Source: CAWATZ01 sp963784995
GTDB lineage: Bacteria > Planctomycetota > Planctomycetia > Gemmatales > Gemmataceae
NCBI GenBank assembly: GCA_963784995.1
Contig: CAWATZ010000001.1
Location: forward strand, 248,001-312,000
Length of the DNA stretch: 64,000 nt
Direction: 5' to 3'
The notes below the pieces were generated by a model. That model searched no databases, was not told the DNA's origin, and saw only the letters and a program-made list of their open reading frames with translations. The position numbers were made by a program, and so were the translations under genes. This document shows, piece after piece, positions 1-7,229 of this stretch (positions are counted from its first letter, which is position 1; each line of letters begins with the position of its first letter).

Positions 1-219
1 CCAAACTTCGGCGACCTTGAGCGAAACGACTGCGGTCACGTCGGGTCTGATTGCCGCCAGGTACGTGCTGAAGGCGGCATCGGGCGCGGTGAACTTTTCT
101 TCGGGGGGGGCATGGATCTTTTCCTGCGCCTGGACGGGCCCGGCCGACAGAGCGGTCAGCAGGGCCAGGCTCGAAGCGGTCAGGACGCCCCAGCGTGACA
201 AGATGGCGTGGATGGACAT
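1..219 (-). CDS. N-terminal part of a secreted protein of unknown function (runs off the window edge)
   Basis: The minus-strand frame opens with ATG at 219-217 and is still open at base 1, so 73 codons are visible. A strong Shine-Dalgarno (GGAGGAGG) lies directly upstream at about 221-229 and decides the start. Residues 1 to about 32 form a classical signal peptide: a short start with an Arg (MSIHAILSRW), a hydrophobic core (VLTASSLALLTALSA) and a probable signal peptidase I site near VQA-QE. The product is therefore exported. The visible mature part (QEKIHAPPEEKF onward, then YLAAIRPDVTAVVSLKVAEV) has no motif I recognise. The gene is divergent from the NTPase/HEAT gene, so the 220-444 interval probably holds both promoters. 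Function is unknown. Confidence 0.75.
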   Translation of the reverse strand, partial: MSIHAILSRWGVLTASSLALLTALSAGPVQAQEKIHAPPEEKFTAPDAAFSTYLAAIRPDVTAVVSLKVAEVW

Positions 220-444
220 GCCTCCTCCATGAATCAGCGGAACGAACCGGAACCCGGATCGGAATGTCAGAGAGGTCAGACAGGGAAAAGCGCGCGGGAC
301 TGTAGCGAGAACCGCCCGGCAGGGGAAGAGAAGAAATCGCGTGCGGTCGTTAAACGGCTACTGCCCTTGGGACGAGGGCGTGGAGCGGGTAATCTTGGAG
401 GAGTGGCCCCGAAGGCAAGTCCTGGGAAAGCGGAGAACCGGGTC

Positions 445-1329
445 ATGTCACGGCTGGCGGAGGCACTGTCGCATTACCTGGGCCGGTTCCGCGCCCCCCG
501 CACCAGTGCGAATCTCGCCGCCGACCGGGACGTCCTGGTCGTGACCCGGCCCGACGAAGGCAGGCCGTCGCCTCCGGAACGAGCGCCAGGCCAAACGCGA
601 AGCGGCACATACTCCTCCTGGCTGCGTGGCATCCTGGGCAGCATCGAGGGGCCGAACCCGTGGAACGAGGAATGGCCCCGGCTGCGGTCCATGCCGTTGT
701 GCCGGGCCGTGGTGCGCGGCGGTTCCCATCTGGGCAAGACCTTTCTGCTGCAAACGCTGGCGTGGCGGCTGGCCCACTACCGCCCGACCATTCGGATGGA
801 TCGCCTGACAACCGCGACAGAGCAAGCCGCCGTGCCGCTGCTGGTCCGGCTCTCCGACCTGGTGGTCTCCGGCGTGCCGGTGCTGACCGAGCGCCAGGTC
901 CGGCAGGGACTGGAGCAGGCCCTGCGTCGTCAGCTGGTCCCCGCCGACCTGGCTCACCACCTGGCCGGCAACGCCCATCAATCCTGGTTCTGGCTGCTCA
1001 TCGATACGGCCGGCGCTCCCGACGACCCCGAAGATCTGGAGCGTGTCCTCCAGGCCATCCGCGGCTGGAATTGCCGTGTGCTGGCTGCCCTGGGCGGTCT
1101 GGTCACCGACCGCTGGTCCGTGGTCACCGCCGAGTTCTGGCTGGCGCCGCTGAGTCCGGCCCGGGTGGGTTGTTTCCTGGATGAATGGAGCAGCACGTCA
1201 TTCGCTCGCCGACAGCACCCACAACGCCTTGCTGGAGAAGCTGCGGCAGCCGGAGTTTCGGTCGTTCCTGGCCAGTCCCTTCTGGCTGGACCATCTCTGT
1301 GCCGCCCTGGAACAGCAGTGGACCCGTGA
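445..1329 (+). CDS. P-loop NTPase (NACHT-like) domain, first fragment of a frame-broken NTPase/HEAT-repeat gene
   Basis: The first of three overlapping pieces of one gene. I chose ATG 445 (MSRLAEALSHYLGRF) because a GGAGAA site sits about 10 bases upstream; the frame is open back to 208, with another ATG at 229, but that stretch is low-complexity. A Walker A motif (GGSHLGKT, residues about 92-99) and a hydrophobic Walker B-like strand (FWLLIDTAG, about residue 181) indicate a STAND/NACHT-type ATPase. Real coding leaves this frame at about 1180-1215, where DSTHNALLEKLRQPEF continues one frame over. The full product would be roughly 700 residues, NTPase followed by HEAT repeats. Such proteins can be signalling or defence switches, but nothing here proves that role. 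The breaks may be decay or base-calling errors. Confidence 0.6.
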   Translation: MSRLAEALSHYLGRFRAPRTSANLAADRDVLVVTRPDEGRPSPPERAPGQTRSGTYSSWLRGILGSIEGPNPWNEEWPRLRSMPLCRAVVRGGSHLGKTFLLQTLAWRLAHYRPTIRMDRLTTATEQAAVPLLVRLSDLVVSGVPVLTERQVRQGLEQALRRQLVPADLAHHLAGNAHQSWFWLLIDTAGAPDDPEDLERVLQAIRGWNCRVLAALGGLVTDRWSVVTAEFWLAPLSPARVGCFLDEWSSTSFARRQHPQRLAGEAAAAGVSVVPGQSLLAGPSLCRPGTAVDP

Positions 1330-1675
1330 GCGCTTGCTCACGGAAGAGGTCACCGTCGCCGACCTGCTGCCGTTGCTGCCCGGTGGTCCCGACGTTCCCG
1401 CCGGCACGGAATCCGACAGGCCCCGCCATTATCCTTCGGGCCGGCTGGCCACCTGGAACGAGGTTCGCTCCCTCCTGTCCAGCTGGCTCGATCCGGCGGA
1501 AGAGGAGGCTGTTCTCTGGCGCTTGCTCGAGCCGGACCTGGCCGGGCCGCTGCTGGCGCTGGCCGGCGATCCGGCGGAGACGATCCGTCTGAACGTGGTG
1601 CGCATCCTGCAACGGATGGAACAACACAATCTGGCTCCGGGGGAAGGGAGCGCCGGTGCTGCAGCAGATGCTTGA
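1181..1675 (+). CDS. middle fragment of the NTPase/HEAT gene (frame +2)
   Basis: This continues the NTPase product after the first frame change. The meaningful part starts at about codon 8 (HSLADSTHNALLEKLRQPEF) and runs to about base 1640. It holds the winged-helix-like region expected after a NACHT module (FLASPFWLDHLCAALEQQW, LLTEEVTVADLLP) and the first HEAT-like helices (LDPAEEEAVLWRLLEPDL, AGDPAETIRLNVVRILQRM). It leaves frame at a run of five G at about 1638-1643, a typical site for an indel, and ends at a stop that is unrelated to the real gene end. It is unlikely to be an independent gene. Confidence 0.5.
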   Translation: MNGAARHSLADSTHNALLEKLRQPEFRSFLASPFWLDHLCAALEQQWTRERLLTEEVTVADLLPLLPGGPDVPAGTESDRPRHYPSGRLATWNEVRSLLSSWLDPAEEEAVLWRLLEPDLAGPLLALAGDPAETIRLNVVRILQRMEQHNLAPGEGSAGAAADA

Positions 1676-2546
1676 GGATGTGGATGCCCGGGTCTGCCAC
1701 GAGGCCCTGCTGGCCCTGTTGCAGCAAGGTCCTGTAGGGAACGCCCTCCGTGGCGTTCCGTTGGGAGCGGAACGCCACGGAGGGCGTTCCCTACAATCCG
1801 GACTGGTCAACCGGCTGCGCCGGCTGCTGGCCGCCTGCTCGAGCAAGCAGCGTCTGGACCTGCTGGATCGCCTTACGCGGGAGACCCCTCGCACGGCCGA
1901 GCGGTTGTGTTGCCTGCTGTTGCCCGAACTGCTGGCGGACGGCCATGCCGGTGTCAGGCTGCGAGCGGCGCACTCCCTGGCCCAGGTTGCGGACGAGGAC
2001 CAGTGGGCCCGCCAGCTGCCGCTGCTGATGCGCGACCCGTCGCTGCTGGTGCGGCGCAGCGGGATCGCTCTGCTCCAGCGGTTCCGGGCCAGCTACTTCG
2101 ACGACCGCATCCTCGAAGCTCTGTTCGACCTGCTGGCCCGGAGGGATTCGGAGGGAGTCTGGGAAGAAGCCGTCAACCTGGTTCGGCAGCGGGTCTTGCC
2201 ACGTCAGAAGCAATCGGTGCGCTGGTTGCTGGCCTCGATGCTCTCGGCCCGCGGCCCGGACCCGCTCGCCCTGCTGGAGGTGTGCCGCCGCCTGGGCCCG
2301 CCTCTCTTCGCGGACGGCCCCGGCCGGGCCACTGGCTCGACCGCCAGCGCCTTGCTGGAGCAGCTGGCCCCGCTGCTTCAGGAACCGGATGCGGAGGTCC
2401 GCCGGCTGGCGGCGCGCCTGCTGCTGGACTTTGCCCAGCACGGCAAGGAGGCTCGGCTGCTGCGGTGCCTGGGAGACAGGGCCGGCGACGAGGACCGGGG
2501 TGTTCGCGAACTGGCCCTGGCGGCGCTGGAACGCTTGCCAGAATGA
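1656..2546 (+). CDS. HEAT-repeat C-terminal fragment of the NTPase/HEAT gene
   Basis: The last piece of the broken gene, about 296 codons from the GTG at 1656; the real frame enters at about 1645. It is built of HEAT/Armadillo-type helical pairs, each with the D-x-x-x-x-V-R-x-x-A pattern: LEDVDARVCHEALLALL, DGHAGVRLRAAHSLAQV, DPSLLVRRSGIALLQRF, EPDAEVRRLAARLLLDF and DEDRGVRELALAALERL. HEAT solenoids bind other proteins or act as sensors fused to NTPases. Between the first and second pair (residues about 26-47) sits an in-frame 63-bp palindrome that adds 21 foreign residues (see 1733-1795). A hairpin follows the stop at 2544-2546. Confidence 0.65.
   Translation: MLQQMLEDVDARVCHEALLALLQQGPVGNALRGVPLGAERHGGRSLQSGLVNRLRRLLAACSSKQRLDLLDRLTRETPRTAERLCCLLLPELLADGHAGVRLRAAHSLAQVADEDQWARQLPLLMRDPSLLVRRSGIALLQRFRASYFDDRILEALFDLLARRDSEGVWEEAVNLVRQRVLPRQKQSVRWLLASMLSARGPDPLALLEVCRRLGPPLFADGPGRATGSTASALLEQLAPLLQEPDAEVRRLAARLLLDFAQHGKEARLLRCLGDRAGDEDRGVRELALAALERLPE
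1733..1795. repeat. 63-bp perfect palindrome inserted in frame in the HEAT gene
   Basis: Two perfect 28-bp arms (1733-1760 and 1768-1795) enclose a 7-base loop. The length is 63 bases, exactly 21 codons, so the reading frame is kept and the protein gains GPVGNALRGVPLGAERHGGR-type residues between HEAT helices. The arms read TGTAGGGAACGCCCTCC outward. It resembles the in-gene palindromic elements known from Rickettsia and a few other bacteria. The mobile nature is inferred. Confidence 0.8.
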
Positions 2547-2550
2547 GCGA

Positions 2551-2571
2551 CCCCGAACGCCACGTTCGGGT
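2551..2571. terminator. small hairpin after the HEAT gene, possible terminator
   Basis: CCCGAAC / GTTCGGG form a 7-bp stem with a short loop five bases after the HEAT gene stop. There is no clear T-run after it (TTGGTGCT), so a classical intrinsic terminator is uncertain. Bases 2572-2740 show no other feature. Confidence 0.3.
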
Positions 2572-2752
2572 TGGTGCTATTCCAGGGGGATTTCCCTTCC
2601 CATTCATCCTCGCCTCTTCCTGCCGCTGACATGGCGATGCTGCTACCGCCAGGAAAGAGACTTTGGTAGACTTCAGCAGGGGAATCAATGGAACTCGGGG
2701 GTAGCAGTCGAGTTCCCAGGGCTCGACCCTGTCGCTTTGAACGGGGGATGCG

Positions 2753-3067
2753 ATGGAAAACGTGATCAGGCAGCACATCACCAAGACGCCGGGGATTTGC
2801 GGCGGCCGGGCCTGCATTGCCGGGCACCGCATCCGGGTTCAGGACATCGTGGTCTGGCACGAGTTGCGGGGTTACTGCCCCGATGAGATCGTGGACCTGT
2901 TCCCCGGCATTACCCTGGCCGACGTCTACGCGGCGCTGGCCTACTACTTCGATAACCGCCAGGAAATCGAAGAGGAGTTCCGCAAAGCGGAGGGATGGGC
3001 TGAGTGGGCCAAGGTTCATTGTCCTTCTCGGATTCCGCCGGAACTGCGGGAGAAGGTCGGTGGCTGA
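2753..3067 (+). CDS. DUF433 family antitoxin
   Basis: A 104-residue protein starting at ATG 2753 just after a GGGGG-rich ribosome site. It matches the DUF433 pattern well: an N-terminal ITKTPGICGGRACIAGHRI segment, then V-x-x-I-V-x-W, DEIVDLFPGITLADVYAAL and YYFDNRQEIEEE. DUF433 proteins are small helix-turn-helix proteins commonly encoded directly before a PIN-like DUF5615 partner, and are treated as antitoxins of type II-like modules. Here the stop overlaps the start of the next gene by 8 bases, so the two are translationally coupled. Autoregulation is usual for such modules, but no operator was identified. Confidence 0.85.
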   Translation: MENVIRQHITKTPGICGGRACIAGHRIRVQDIVVWHELRGYCPDEIVDLFPGITLADVYAALAYYFDNRQEIEEEFRKAEGWAEWAKVHCPSRIPPELREKVGG

Positions 3068-3395
3068 ACCGATCCGTTATTTCATGGACCAGAACTTTCC
3101 CGGGCCTGCGAGTCGAGGCCTGCAGCGGCGCGGCATCGACGTGCTCACGGCTCAGGACGCCGGTCGGTGCGGTTTGCCCGACACGGAGCAACTGGCCTTC
3201 GCGACGGCGGAAGGGCGAGTCCTGGTAACGTTCGATACAGACTTCCTGGCCCTGCACCAATCGGGCATTCCCCACGCGCGCATCGCCTGGTGTCCGGAGC
3301 AGAAATACTCGATTGGGCAGCTCATCCAGATACTGCAGATCCTGCACGGCGTTACGGACCGAGACGCCATGCGAGACACCGTGGAGTATCTCTGA
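3060..3395 (+). CDS. DUF5615 PIN-like toxin
   Basis: A 111-residue protein with a GTG start at 3060 that overlaps the end of the DUF433 gene; an alternative is ATG 3084. The motif order fits DUF5615 PIN-like nucleases: FMDQNFP with a first acidic residue, LQRRGIDVLTAQDAG, LPDTEQLAFATAEGRVLVT, and the acidic FDTDFLALH where PIN folds bind metal. Expected activity is RNA cleavage restrained by the DUF433 partner, by analogy to VapC; this is family knowledge, not shown here. Typical size for the family, no breaks. The downstream gene starts 57 bases later. Confidence 0.8.
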   Translation: MAEPIRYFMDQNFPGPASRGLQRRGIDVLTAQDAGRCGLPDTEQLAFATAEGRVLVTFDTDFLALHQSGIPHARIAWCPEQKYSIGQLIQILQILHGVTDRDAMRDTVEYL

Positions 3396-3451
3396 GTACC
3401 GTTGCCCCGGTAAGCGGAGATCACAGAGGTCCTTTTCAAGGGAGTTCACCG

Positions 3452-5380
3452 ATGCAGTGGTACAGCAGAACGCGATGGGTGCCCCGAACGGGCACCGCTC
3501 TTCTGGTCCTCGGGTTGGCGACCTTGGTTTGCGCCCAGGAACCGCCGAAGAAGGAGCCTGGCAAGACGCCCGTTCCTGGGACTCAGAAGCGGACCTACAA
3601 CTTCAAGGAAGCCGGCAAGGAGATGGAATACGCCCTGTTCGTTCCTTCCGGGTACGACAAGGAGAAGAAAACGCCCCTGATCGTCGCGCTGCACGGCCTG
3701 GGCGGCAACCCGCAGCAGATGATCCGCTCCCGGGGCCTGACCGAACTGGCCGAGAAATACGGCTACGTCGTGGCGGCGCCGATGGGGTACAACAGCAGCG
3801 GCTGGTACGGTGCCCAGGGGCCGGGCGGCGGCTTCGGCAGGCCCGGCGGCTTCGGCAGGCCCGGCGGCTTCGGCGCGCCCCCGGGCACGGTCCTGTCGCC
3901 GCGCGTGCAGCAGGACCTGAAGCTGACCGACGAGCAGAAGAAGAAGATCGAGGAGATTCAGAAGGAAGTCGATGCCAGGGTCCAGAAGGTCCTGACCGAA
4001 GAGCAGAACAAGCAGCTCAAAGACCTCAAGGCAAACGCCGGTCGCGGTTTCGGCGGGGGAGGGCAGGACACCCCAAGGAACCTCGGCGAGCTGAGCGAAA
4101 AGGACGTGATGAACGTGCTGGAGATCGTTCGCAAGGAGTTCAACGTCGATGACAGGCGCATCTACCTGATCGGCCACTCGATGGGCGGCACCGGCGCCTA
4201 CCACCTTGGCAGCAAGTATCCAGAGGTCTGGGCTGGCCTGGGTCCGATCGCGGCTGCCTCCGGGCCGCCGAGAAACGCGGACAAGCTCAAGAACATCCCC
4301 GTCTTCGTCGTGCATGGCGACAATGATACGGCCGTGCCGGTTGCGAGTGCGCGGCGGTGTGTGGACAGGTTGAAAGAGCTCAACATCGTGCATGAATACC
4401 TGGAAATCGCCGGCGCTGGGCATGGTGACGTCATCGGCAAGGGGATGCCGAAGCTCTTCGAGTTCTTTGAGAAACACGCCAGGAAGGAAGACAAGAAGGA
4501 AGACAAGAAGCAGGACAAGGGGAAGGCCCCAACGACCGACAAGACGGGGGCGATCGACAAGCCCGCCGGGCAGCGGGTCTTCTATGCGTCTCACAGTTTA
4601 ATGTGGGACATGCCGCCAGTGCTGACGCAGCAGGTGGAGGCCTGCGGCATCAAGGGTCACACCATTGTGGGCCACCAGCGCATTGGTGTGTCGCGCACGC
4701 TTCAGCATTGGAACCTGGCCGAGGAGAAGAACCAGGCCAAGAAGGCCCTCAAGGAGGGCAAAGTAGACGTGTTCGTCACGTCTTGCCTGGTCCATCCCGA
4801 CGAGGGCATTACCAACTTTGTCAAGCTCGGACTCGAGCACAATCCGAACGTGAAGTTTCTGATGCAGATTTCCTGGCCCGGGCTGGGCTATACGGACAAC
4901 GAACAGTTCAACACCAGGGGCCAGAGAGGCGGCATGTTTCGCACCCCGGCCGACAACAAACCGCCTGAGGAACTGGCCAGGATCAATGCGATCGACATCA
5001 AGAATGCCGAGGCACAGGCCAGGAAGCTCAACCAAGAATTCGGCAAAGGCAAGACCATCGTCTTCCTGGTGCCGACGGCCCAGGCCCACAACGCCTTGAG
5101 GACTCTGATCTTCAAGAAGGAAATGCCCGGCATGACCGACCAGCAGGACGTATTCCGAGACCCCATCGGACACCCCACGGCGCCGGTTGTCGCGCTGAAC
5201 GCCTATCTTCACTTTGCCGTGCTCTACAACCGGAGCCCCGTTGGCCTGCCCATGCCCGACAACCTGAAGAACGCCAAAAGGCCCGAGTGGGATGAGAAGA
5301 TGAACCGGAAACTTCAGGAACTGGCCTGGGAGCTGGTCACCAAATATCCCCCCAGCGGCGTCACCGCCAAAGCGAAGTGA
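3452..5380 (+). CDS. secreted alpha/beta-hydrolase (esterase) with internal helical insert and a C-terminal second domain
   Basis: 642 residues from ATG 3452, preceded by AAGGGAG. Residues 1-29 look like a signal peptide (ALLVLGLATLVCAQ, cleavage after CAQ). The hydrolase starts at about residue 45 (RTYNFKEAGKEMEYALFVPS, LIVALHGLGGNPQQM). The triad is visible: Ser in GHSMGG (about residue 241), Asp in HGDNDTAVP (about 290) and His in GAGHGD (about 327), as in PHB-depolymerase/feruloyl-esterase-like proteins. Between oxyanion strand and nucleophile lies an insert: a Gly-rich GGFGRPGGFGRPGGFG stretch and a charged helix (LTDEQKKKIEEIQKEVDARV, LTEEQNKQLKDLK) like LTxxQ modules. After a Lys/Asp linker (about 345-365) a second domain (VFYASHSLMWDMPPVLTQQV, LKEGKVDVFVTSCLVHPDEG) resembles SGNH-like folds. 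Substrate unknown. Confidence 0.75.
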   Translation: MQWYSRTRWVPRTGTALLVLGLATLVCAQEPPKKEPGKTPVPGTQKRTYNFKEAGKEMEYALFVPSGYDKEKKTPLIVALHGLGGNPQQMIRSRGLTELAEKYGYVVAAPMGYNSSGWYGAQGPGGGFGRPGGFGRPGGFGAPPGTVLSPRVQQDLKLTDEQKKKIEEIQKEVDARVQKVLTEEQNKQLKDLKANAGRGFGGGGQDTPRNLGELSEKDVMNVLEIVRKEFNVDDRRIYLIGHSMGGTGAYHLGSKYPEVWAGLGPIAAASGPPRNADKLKNIPVFVVHGDNDTAVPVASARRCVDRLKELNIVHEYLEIAGAGHGDVIGKGMPKLFEFFEKHARKEDKKEDKKQDKGKAPTTDKTGAIDKPAGQRVFYASHSLMWDMPPVLTQQVEACGIKGHTIVGHQRIGVSRTLQHWNLAEEKNQAKKALKEGKVDVFVTSCLVHPDEGITNFVKLGLEHNPNVKFLMQISWPGLGYTDNEQFNTRGQRGGMFRTPADNKPPEELARINAIDIKNAEAQARKLNQEFGKGKTIVFLVPTAQAHNALRTLIFKKEMPGMTDQQDVFRDPIGHPTAPVVALNAYLHFAVLYNRSPVGLPMPDNLKNAKRPEWDEKMNRKLQELAWELVTKYPPSGVTAKAK

Positions 5381-5397
5381 CCTGACAGGAGGATTAC

Positions 5398-5822
5398 GTG
5401 CAAGGGGGTCTCATCGCGGTCGCCGTCGCTCCGCACGCGCCCCGGCTCGGCATCGAAGAGCGCGTGCGCCGGCGCTGCGCGGGCGGCTGTACGGCACGTA
5501 CGCCCAGTCGTCCGGCTCCGGCAATGCCAGCGTGGCCGTCGTGCCCGCATGACCCCAATTCGGCCGCCAATCGCGGGGCCGAAATCCTGGCCAACCTGGC
5601 CAGGCGCGAACGCGAGGCCGACCAGGCGGCCCTTCACACCTCTGCCCCATCAGCTGCGGGAGAGCAGGGGAGGACCACTCGATTCGCCTTTGGGACACCG
5701 CGACCGGGACGCTGCGTTTGCGCATCTGGGCGGAGTTGGAGAATCCCGGCCGGAGGTCGATTCCTGGCGCCCCCGCGATCCTTACCGCTTATCCCAGCGA
5801 CAAGAACCACTCACAAGAGTAA
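5398..5822 (+). pseudogene. decayed gene remnants: short dioxygenase-like start and a WD40 tail
   Basis: No intact gene is convincing in 5381-6125. After a GGAGG site, 5398-5460 reads MQGGLIAVAVAPHAPRLGIEE, like the N-terminus of LigB/MEMO-type extradiol dioxygenase-fold proteins, and then loses sense. In another frame, 5673-5822 reads DHSIRLWDTATGTLRLRIW and continues to a stop, the signature of a final WD40 blade. The long frame through the region (5398-6126) mixes these and ends Arg/Pro-rich, so I treat it as spurious. The remnants suggest deletion or decay between two former genes. Confidence 0.45.
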
Positions 5823-5944
5823 CGTTGCTGAACCGACGGAAGGTCGAGACTCCGCACCCGACAGTTGCCAGTCGGTCGTCTCTCTTCGATTGTCAGGCGC
5901 GTGGCGTACTTGCGGGGCTCGGATTCCAGGGGTACAATCGCGGC

Positions 5945-6029
5945 AACCTCGAGAGTCCAGAGCTGAGAGACAAGAGCTGAGAGCCGGAAGCTTCTGGCTC
6001 TTGGCTCTCAGCTCCGGACTCTCGAGGTT
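5945..6029. repeat. imperfect palindrome before the kinase gene
   Basis: The left arm AACCTCGAGAGTCCAGAGCT... (5945-5970) pairs with the right arm ending ...CCGGACTCTCGAGGTT (to 6029), with an internal CAAGAGCTGAGAGCC copy. It is 85 bp, can form a long hairpin, and belongs to the group of palindromic elements scattered in the first 20 kb. It lies about 100 bases upstream of the kinase start. Confidence 0.7.
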
Positions 6030-6125
6030 ACCGCCCCTTCCCCGTCCTGTGCCGCCAGTGCGAGCCCCAAGCACCGCGCCGACCGTTCGGCGACTGCGCA
6101 GTGCCGCTTTCAAGCGGCGGGAGTG

Positions 6126-7229
6126 ATGTCCGTGAGCCCCTGTCCCCCTGTGGAGCAGTTGCAGCGCCTGCTGGCCGAGGATCTGCCCCCACAGGAGCGC
6201 TCCCCGCTGGAGGGACACGTCGAAGGGTGCCCCGACTGCCAGCAGACCCTGGAGCAGCTGACCGCGGACTCGCAGCTGCGCCCCTCGGCCCCGGCTGACG
6301 CATCGACCCCGACTCCCCTGATGGGGCTGTGCGGCCAGCAAGCCCCGCACGCCGAGCCGGGGCCAGCGGAGACCCTCGCGACGAAGGAAGTCCTGGCCCC
6401 GGCGGCGGTCGGGCTGCCGCACTTCCTGGGGCCGGCCACGCGGCCCGCCGCCCTGGGCCGGCTGGGCCACTACGAGGTGCTCGAGGTCCTCGGTCGGGGC
6501 GGCTTCGGCATCGTCTTGCGGGCCTTCGACGACGTGCTGCAGCGCGTTGTGGCCATCAAGGTGCTGGCGCCGGAGCTGGCCGCCACCTCCCCGGCCCGCA
6601 AGCGCTTCCTGCGCAAGGCGCGGGCGGCGGCGCAGGTCCGGCACGAGAACGTGGTGCAAATCTACAACGTCGAGGAGCAGCCGCTGCCTTACCTGGTCAT
6701 GGAGTTCATTCCCGGCGAGACGCTGCAGCAGCGGCTCGACCGCACCGGGCCGTTCGACGCGGCGGAGGTGGCTGCGATCGGCCGACAACTCGCCGAGGGG
6801 CTGGCCGCCGCTCACGCGGCCGGACTGATCCACCGGGACGTCAAGCCGGCCAACGTGCTGGTCGAGGACGGCGCGCGGCTGCGCGTGAAGCTCACCGACT
6901 TCGGGCTGGCGCGGGCGGCCGACGACGCCAGCCTCACGCAGAGCGGGGTGGTCGCCGGGACGCCGCGCGTACGTGTCGCCGGAGCAAGCCCGTGGGGAGC
7001 TGCTGGATCCCCGCAGCGACCTGTTCAGCCTCGGCAGCGTGCTCTACGCGATTACCACCGGTCAGCCGCCGTTTCGGGCCAGCAGCGCGCTGGCCGTCCT
7101 CAAGCGCGTGGCCGAGGACGAGCCCCGCCCGATCCCGGAGATCATCCCCGAGGCCCCGCCCTGGTTGTGCGGCGTGATCGAACGCCTTCACGAAAAAGCC
7201 CCGGACGACCGTTTCCAGTCAGCCCGTGA
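6126..7229 (+). CDS. Ser/Thr protein kinase, N-terminal fragment with zinc-binding-like leader
   Basis: Starts at ATG 6126 (a GTG at 6123 is directly in front) after a GGCGGGAG site. Residues about 10-55 hold an H-x3-C-x2-C pattern (HVEGCPDCQQTLEQL), like the zf-HC2 zinc-binding modules of anti-sigma factors. The Hanks-type kinase follows: Gly loop GRGGFGIVLRAF (about 124), Lys in VAIKVL (about 144), catalytic HRDVKPANVL (about 236) and DFGLAR (about 258). Sense is lost after VVAGTP at about base 6965, where the next frame continues YVSPEQARGELLDPRSD. The last ~85 codons of this frame are therefore not real. It phosphorylates unknown substrates; such kinases are abundant in planctomycetes. 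Confidence 0.75.
   Translation: MSVSPCPPVEQLQRLLAEDLPPQERSPLEGHVEGCPDCQQTLEQLTADSQLRPSAPADASTPTPLMGLCGQQAPHAEPGPAETLATKEVLAPAAVGLPHFLGPATRPAALGRLGHYEVLEVLGRGGFGIVLRAFDDVLQRVVAIKVLAPELAATSPARKRFLRKARAAAQVRHENVVQIYNVEEQPLPYLVMEFIPGETLQQRLDRTGPFDAAEVAAIGRQLAEGLAAAHAAGLIHRDVKPANVLVEDGARLRVKLTDFGLARAADDASLTQSGVVAGTPRVRVAGASPWGAAGSPQRPVQPRQRALRDYHRSAAVSGQQRAGRPQARGRGRAPPDPGDHPRGPALVVRRDRTPSRKSPGRPFPVSP

Noticed and set aside
5398..6126. 242-codon open frame before the kinase
   Set aside because: Only its first ~20 codons look like protein; the rest is Arg/Pro-rich and covers a palindrome and an out-of-frame WD40 remnant.
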